Source: Pseudomonadota bacterium (GTDB lineage: Bacteria; Pseudomonadota; Alphaproteobacteria; Rhizobiales; Beijerinckiaceae). Taken from it: DNA of 10,577 nt. The stretch is taken from NCBI GenBank assembly GCA_023393655.1, contig JAEWKP010000290.1, positions 1 to 10,577 of the forward strand. Direction: 5' to 3'. Shown piece after piece: positions 6,800 to 10,577 of this stretch. A program made the translations under genes and the position numbers. The first letter of the stretch is position 1. Every line of letters begins with the position of its first letter. The notes below the pieces were generated by a model that did not search any database, was not told the DNA's origin, and saw nothing but the letters and a program-made list of their open reading frames with translations.

Positions 6800-7996
6800 A
6801 TGAAGCTTCGTCCCGATACGCTGGCGATGACCGCCGTCCTCGCCATGCTGACGGCGCTGGGGCCCCTCTCGACCGATTTCTACCTGCCCTCCCTGCCGGA
6901 AATCGCGCGGGTCATGGAGACCGACGTCGCCGGCGCGCAGGCGACGCTCTCCTCCTTCCTGTTCGGCTTTGCCGCCGGACAGATCTTCTGGGGGCCGCTC
7001 TCCGACAGGCTTGGACGCCGGCCGGTGCTGCTCGCGGGCCTTGTCCTCTTCGGGCTCGCGACGCTGGCCTGTGCCTTCGCGCCCTCGATCGGCGCGCTGA
7101 CATTGGCGCGAGCCTTCCAGGCGCTGGGCGCCTCGGGCCCGATCGTGCTCGGCCGCGCCATGGTGCGCGATCTCTATGACGGGCCGCGCGCCGGCCGCGA
7201 ACTCGCCCGGATGGGCATGATCATGGGACTGGTGCCGGCGGTCGCGCCGGTGATCGGCGGCATGCTTCAAGTCGCCTTCGGCTGGCGCTCGACCTTCCTC
7301 GCCTCGCTCGCCTTCGGACTGGCGCTCTCGGTCGTCATCATCACGCTGGTGCCGGAGACCTTGCGGGTGCGCTCGCCGCAGCCGCTCTCCCTCGTCAGCA
7401 TCTTCAAGGGGTTCGGGACGCTGCTGCACAACCGCGCCTTCCGCGTCTATGTCGCGCTGACGGCGCTGGCCTATGCCGGGCTCTTCGCCTTCATCTCGGG
7501 CTCGTCCTTCGTGCTGATCGGCGTCTACGGGCTGACACCGGTCGAATACGGCTTCTCCTTCGGCTTCGGCGTGCTCGGCTACATCACCGGCACGATCATC
7601 GCCCAGCGGCTGGTCGGACGGCGCGGCATGGACGGGGTCATCGCGATCGGCGTCGCCTGCCTCGCCGGCGGTGGGCTCGCCATGCTGGTCGGAGTGCTTA
7701 CCGGATTCGGCGGGCCTGCCGGCATCGTCGTGCCGATGGCGCTCTATGCCTGCGGCGTCGGGCTGACCATGCCGCAGGCCCAGGCCTCGGCGATGATGCC
7801 CTTCCCCGACCGGGCGGGCGCGGCCTCCTCCTTCAACGGGCTGTGCCAGATGCTGCTCTCGGCCTGCGTCGGGCTGCTCGTCGGCCATCTCCTGAAGAAC
7901 GCCGCACTGCCGCTGCCGCTGGTGATGTCGGCGCTGGGCGTCGCCGCCCTCGTCCTGTTCCGCGCGTCACGGGGCATCCGGGCGGCAAAGGGCTAA
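6800..7996 (+). CDS. Bcr/CflA family multidrug efflux MFS transporter
   Basis: This is a 398-residue inner-membrane protein with about 12 hydrophobic segments, the normal size for drug/H+ antiporters of the Bcr/CflA (DHA1) group. Diagnostic parts are STDFYLPSLPEI at 24-35 in the first loop (the family's D-x-YLP-x-LP signature), MFS motif A GPLSDRLGRRPVL at 65-77 with its Asp and Arg residues, Arg104 and Arg119 in the region of helix 4 and the following segment, and a motif C-like APVIGG at 149-154. Known relatives export bicyclomycin, chloramphenicol, sulfonamides or small metabolites such as amino acids. The start is the ATG at 6800 with GGAGG 6 bases before it. It follows the GST gene by 56 bases on the same strand, so co-transcription is possible. 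A role in exporting a product or analogue connected with the lyase/GST pair would be inference only. Confidence 0.94.
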   Translation: MKLRPDTLAMTAVLAMLTALGPLSTDFYLPSLPEIARVMETDVAGAQATLSSFLFGFAAGQIFWGPLSDRLGRRPVLLAGLVLFGLATLACAFAPSIGALTLARAFQALGASGPIVLGRAMVRDLYDGPRAGRELARMGMIMGLVPAVAPVIGGMLQVAFGWRSTFLASLAFGLALSVVIITLVPETLRVRSPQPLSLVSIFKGFGTLLHNRAFRVYVALTALAYAGLFAFISGSSFVLIGVYGLTPVEYGFSFGFGVLGYITGTIIAQRLVGRRGMDGVIAIGVACLAGGGLAMLVGVLTGFGGPAGIVVPMALYACGVGLTMPQAQASAMMPFPDRAGAASSFNGLCQMLLSACVGLLVGHLLKNAALPLPLVMSALGVAALVLFRASRGIRAAKG

Positions 7997-8010
7997 AAGC
8001 CCCGCTTCTC

Positions 8011-8038
8011 GCCTGGCAAGAGAATCCCGGAGCCAGGC
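8011..8038. terminator. Inverted repeat in the convergent MFS/PBP gap
   Basis: GCCTGGC (8011-8017) and GCCAGGC (8032-8038) form a perfect 7-base GC-rich stem with a 14-base loop, 14 bases after the MFS stop. No T-run follows on either strand. Position between converging genes suggests a role in ending transcription or stabilising RNA ends, but the loop is long and the case is modest. Confidence 0.3.
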
Positions 8039-8044
8039 CCGAGA

Positions 8045-8064
8045 CTGACGGCAGGGTCCGTCAG
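8045..8064. terminator. Hairpin overlapping the PBP1A stop codon, possible bidirectional terminator
   Basis: CTGACGG (8045-8051) and CCGTCAG (8058-8064) form a perfect 7-base stem with a 6-base loop. The stop codon of the minus-strand PBP gene (8061-8063) lies in one arm. Together with the stem at 8011-8038 it fills the 64-base convergent gap. No poly-T follows on either strand, so any termination would be Rho-assisted or weak. Confidence 0.35.
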
Positions 8065-10232
8065 CCGCCGAAAAGACGCTCGAAGAAGTTCTTCTCCTGC
8101 GGCGCCGGCGGCACCCAGGCCCGGTCGCTGGTCGGCGGGGGCGCCTCCGGCTGGCGGGCATCGGCAACCGGCGCGCCCAGATCGAGCGGCCGCGGCGCGC
8201 CCTGCCAGAAGCCGCCGGGCAACGGAATCGGCTGCGCTCCGGCATGGGCCGCCTTCATGTACTTGCCCCAGATCTCGCCGGGCAGGCCGCTGCCGGTGAC
8301 GCGCTTCATCTTCGAATTGTCGTCATTGCCGACCCAGACGGCGGTGACGAGCTTGGCGGTGAAGCCGACGAACCAGGCGTCGCCGTAATCCTGCGTCGTG
8401 CCGGACTTGCCGCCGACCTGCCAGCCCGGGATGTTGAACTTGCTGCCGGTGCCGCCGTTCATCACGCCATTGAACATCGTATCCATCATCGCGAGCTGTT
8501 GCGGCTGGATGACCTGGCCGAGGCTCGCGGCCTTGCGGGCATACACGACCTTGCCATTGGTCTGGCGCACCTCGCGGATGACATAGGGCAGCACCGACTG
8601 GCCGCCATTGGCGAAGGTCGCGTAGGCCGCGGTCATCTCCAGCGGCGTCACCTCCGAGGTGCCGAGCGCCAGCGACAGGTTCGGCTGCAGGGCCGAGGTG
8701 ATGCCGAGGCGCTGGGCGGTGCGGACGACCTCCTTGGGCGTCACCTCCTGGATCAGCCGCGCGGCGACCGTGTTGAGCGAATGCTGCATCGCCGTCGCCA
8801 ATGTCACCGGGCCGCGATATTTGCGCGAATAGTTCTCCGGCTCCCAGCCCTTGATCGAGACCGGGGCATCGTCGCGGATGGTGTCGGGGGTCAGGCCCTT
8901 CTCCATCGCCGTGAGATAGACGATGGGCTTGAAGGACGAGCCGGGCTGGCGCCGCGCCGCCGTGGCGCGGTTGAACTGGCTCTTGGTATAGTCGCGGCCA
9001 CCGATCAGGGCGCGGATCGCCCCGTCGGGCGCGAGCGAGACGACCGCACCCTGCGACGCGTTCAGCTTGGCGCCCTGCGCCGACAGCGCATCGACCAGGA
9101 TCGTCTCGGCCGACGCCTGCAATTTCGAATCGATCGTGGTGAGAACGGTGACATCGCCGTCGACCGCGCCGATGAAGTCGTCGAGCACGTCCATGACGTA
9201 GTCGGCGGCATAGTTGACGGAGCCCGCCCCGACACGCTCCGGCACCTCCGCCGGCGCCGTCAGCGCGGTCTTGGCCGCGGCCTGGGTGATGAAGCCCTGA
9301 TCGGCCATCGCGGCGATGACGAGCTGGGCGCGCTTCTCGGCCGCCTCGGGATTGCGGTTGGGCGCCAGGCGCGACGGCGCTTGGACGAGGCCGGCCAGCA
9401 TTGCCGCCTCCGCGATCGTCACCGAGCGCGCCGACTTGTTGAAATAGCGCTGGGCGGCAGCCTCGACGCCATAGGCGCCGGAACCGAAATAGACGCGGTT
9501 CAGGTAGAGCTCGAGGATCTGGTCCTTGGTATAGGTGCGCTCCAGCCAGAGCGCCAGGATGGCCTCCTGGATCTTGCGGGCGGCGGTACGCTCCTGCGTC
9601 AGGAACAGGTTCTTGGCGAGCTGCTGGGTCAGGGTCGAGCCGCCCTGCGCCACGCCACGCCCACGCAGATTGGTGACGAGCGCACGGGTGATGCCGATCG
9701 GATCGATGCCGAAATGCTCGTAGAAGCGCCTGTCCTCGATCGCGACGAAGGCCCGCGGCAGATAGGGCGGGATCTCGCCGATGGTGACGGTGCGCCCGCC
9801 GGTCTCGCCGCGATTGGCAAGGAGCGAGCCGTCGGCGGCGAGGATCGCGATGTTCGGCGGCCGCTTCGGCACGGTGAGCTGGTCGATCGGCGGCAATTGC
9901 GAAGCGTGATAGGCGATGAGCCCGCCAAGGCCGATGACGCACCAGAGGCCGAGCACCATCGTCCAGTAGAACAGCCCGCCCAGGAACGAACGGCGGCGAT
10001 GCCGGCCACGACGCTTGCCCCCGCCACCTCCACCGCCGCCGCCGCTACGCTTGCTGCCGCGCTTGGGCGGGTTGCGGAGCTGCCGGCTCGGCTCGGGCTG
10101 TGCCGGAGCGTTGCGGAAACGCGAGGGGCGATCGTCTGGAGAAAGGCGCATGTCACCGTCCACGTGGCCTTCGCCACGCTCATATCCAAAGGAGGGCTCG
10201 CGCCGCTCGCCTCGTGCAATCCGGTCGTTCAT
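8061..10232 (-). CDS. Class A penicillin-binding protein, PBP1A family (transglycosylase/transpeptidase)
   Basis: This bifunctional cell-wall synthase of 723 residues polymerises lipid II glycan strands and cross-links their peptides in the periplasm. Residues 1-82 are a cytoplasmic, Pro/Arg-rich tail with a run of nine glycines (64-72) followed by a basic patch (KRRGRHRRR). Residues about 85-108 are the single membrane anchor. The GT51 glycosyltransferase domain (about 130-310) has EDRRFYEHFGID at 166-177 (catalytic Glu166), GGSTLTQQLAKN at 197-208 and RKIQEAILALWLE at 219-231. The transpeptidase domain (about 395-660) has SxxK at 432-435 (nucleophile Ser432, in GSSFK), SLN at 485-487 and KSGTT at 609-613. 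A Pro-rich tail ends FFERLFGG. The ATG at 10230-10232 is preceded by GGGG and overlaps the stop of a short upstream ORF; ATG codon 28 is a possible alternative. All catalytic motifs are intact. Confidence 0.96.
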   Translation of the reverse strand: MNDRIARGERREPSFGYERGEGHVDGDMRLSPDDRPSRFRNAPAQPEPSRQLRNPPKRGSKRSGGGGGGGGGKRRGRHRRRSFLGGLFYWTMVLGLWCVIGLGGLIAYHASQLPPIDQLTVPKRPPNIAILAADGSLLANRGETGGRTVTIGEIPPYLPRAFVAIEDRRFYEHFGIDPIGITRALVTNLRGRGVAQGGSTLTQQLAKNLFLTQERTAARKIQEAILALWLERTYTKDQILELYLNRVYFGSGAYGVEAAAQRYFNKSARSVTIAEAAMLAGLVQAPSRLAPNRNPEAAEKRAQLVIAAMADQGFITQAAAKTALTAPAEVPERVGAGSVNYAADYVMDVLDDFIGAVDGDVTVLTTIDSKLQASAETILVDALSAQGAKLNASQGAVVSLAPDGAIRALIGGRDYTKSQFNRATAARRQPGSSFKPIVYLTAMEKGLTPDTIRDDAPVSIKGWEPENYSRKYRGPVTLATAMQHSLNTVAARLIQEVTPKEVVRTAQRLGITSALQPNLSLALGTSEVTPLEMTAAYATFANGGQSVLPYVIREVRQTNGKVVYARKAASLGQVIQPQQLAMMDTMFNGVMNGGTGSKFNIPGWQVGGKSGTTQDYGDAWFVGFTAKLVTAVWVGNDDNSKMKRVTGSGLPGEIWGKYMKAAHAGAQPIPLPGGFWQGAPRPLDLGAPVADARQPEAPPPTSDRAWVPPAPQEKNFFERLFGG

Positions 10233-10255
10233 CCTGCCCCGTTTTCGGCCGCCAT
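10229..10255 (-). other. Possible short upstream ORF (8 codons) overlapping the PBP1A start
   Basis: An ATG at 10253-10255 opens an 8-codon frame (MAAENGAG) whose TGA overlaps the PBP1A ATG as ATGA. A GCGAGGCGGC stretch with GAGG at a good distance precedes this ATG, arguably a better ribosome binding site than that of PBP1A itself. It could be a leader peptide that couples translation into PBP1A. It is short enough to arise by chance, so the call is tentative. Confidence 0.3.
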
Positions 10256-10406
10256 GCCGCCTCGCAATGCGGTCAGGTCACACAGGATTCAAACATGGCG
10301 CTTTTAAGGGTTCGTAAAGCGTGCAGTGCGGCAGCACGGACACAGCTGTCGCGCAAACGTGATCGAACTTGCAAGCACGCAAACCAAATCGTCATTGAAT
10401 GGGATA

Positions 10407-10435
10407 TTGCGCAAATTGAAGCGTGTCGCCTAGAA
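10407..10435 (+). promoter_or_regulatory. Candidate sigma-70-type promoter for the DoxX-family gene
   Basis: TTGCGC (10407-10412), a 17-base spacer, then CTAGAA (10430-10435) is the best -35/-10 pairing in the 254-base divergent gap between PBP1A and the DoxX gene. It lies about 50 bases before the ATG at 10487. The -35 matches only at TTG and the -10 is weak, which is common in alphaproteobacteria. The stretch around 10365-10420 is locally less GC-rich than the flanking genes. No good promoter was found for PBP1A on the other strand. Confidence 0.3.
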
Positions 10436-10486
10436 CCCGCGACGGCACCAAACAATCCTTCCGATAACTGAACCAAGGACCCCTGC

Positions 10487-10577
10487 ATGCAGTCTCTGTC
10501 CCGCTACGCGCCGTATACGCTCGGCCTGCTCCGCATCTTTACGGCGCTGACCTTCATCTCGCACGGCACGCAGAAGC
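10487..10577 (+). CDS. DoxX family membrane protein, 5' part only
   Basis: Thirty full codons are visible before the right edge. The protein begins MQSLSRYAPYTLGLLR and continues into a hydrophobic helix ending in ISHGTQK. A first membrane helix that closes with HGxQK is the hallmark of DoxX/DoxD-like small membrane proteins (about 130-150 residues in full, four helices). Relatives have been linked to thiosulfate:quinone oxidation, redox homeostasis and sulfur stress, and many are of unknown role. AAGGA lies 8 bases before the ATG, giving a clear start. It is divergent from PBP1A and is probably the first gene of its transcript. Which DoxX subgroup it belongs to cannot be told from this fragment. 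Confidence 0.85.
   Translation, partial: MQSLSRYAPYTLGLLRIFTALTFISHGTQK

Noticed and set aside
6695..7888. 397-codon minus-strand frame opposite the MFS gene
   Set aside because: Highly charged, repetitive composition (His/Asp/Arg/Glu/Gly) typical of antisense to a hydrophobic membrane protein gene.
8244..10307. 687-codon open frame on the plus strand opposite PBP1A
   Set aside because: The translation is Arg/Asp/Gly/Leu-rich without recognisable fold, while the minus strand carries all PBP1A catalytic motifs. It is a shadow frame.
10320..10375. Small inverted repeats (around GTGC..GCAC and ACAGCTGT) in the PBP1A/DoxX gap
   Set aside because: Arms are only 4-5 bases and not placed against a recognisable promoter; expected by chance in this composition.
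1..10577. CRISPR array, tRNA, insertion sequence, prophage or defence genes
   Set aside because: I looked for spaced direct repeats, cloverleaf arms, transposase or integrase motifs and flanking duplications and saw none. The gene content is ordinary metabolic, transport and cell-wall functions.

Overview
This is a GC-rich, chromosome-like stretch with alphaproteobacterial character. The protein families, the near-absence of A/T-rich third codon positions and the tight gene packing suggest a Hyphomicrobiales-type genome, perhaps Bosea- or Methylobacterium-like. That placement is inference from gene content and style; there is no rRNA marker here. I see no tRNA, rRNA, CRISPR array, insertion sequence, integrase or att-like repeat, and no stretch over 300 bases without a gene.

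Layout. Bases 1-1755 (minus strand) hold the front of an ABC importer operon: the ATPase gene comes first (TTG start), then the periplasmic substrate-binding protein, which runs off the left edge. The permeases are presumably beyond that edge. Divergent from it is a small 2H-phosphoesterase (cyclic phosphodiesterase / 2'-5' RNA ligase-like) gene. It converges, with only 9 bases between, on a CLC-type chloride channel/transporter gene with C-terminal CBS domains (minus strand). Next comes an Lrp/AsnC-family regulator (minus strand). Divergent from the regulator is a probable co-transcribed pair on the plus strand: a PLP-dependent diaminopropionate ammonia-lyase and a glutathione S-transferase family gene joined by an ATGA overlap. 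A Bcr/CflA-type multidrug efflux MFS gene follows 56 bases later and may belong to the same transcript. The MFS gene converges on a large class A penicillin-binding protein (PBP1A family, minus strand). At the right edge the first 30 codons of a DoxX-family membrane protein start on the plus strand.

How the genes work together. The clearest functional unit is regulator + ammonia-lyase + GST (+ MFS). Lrp/AsnC proteins often control a divergent amino-acid catabolic gene, so the regulator probably senses the lyase substrate or a related amino acid. The ABC operon is a separate nutrient-uptake unit whose substrate cannot be fixed from this sequence. The CLC gene, PBP1A and DoxX look like ordinary housekeeping or stress genes.

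The window reads as ordinary chromosomal content. I found no convincing new system. The points most worth a second look are a short upstream ORF with its own good ribosome binding site that overlaps the PBP1A start, the lyase-GST coupling, a hairpin directly in front of the MFS ribosome binding site, and substitutions at signature positions of the CLC protein.
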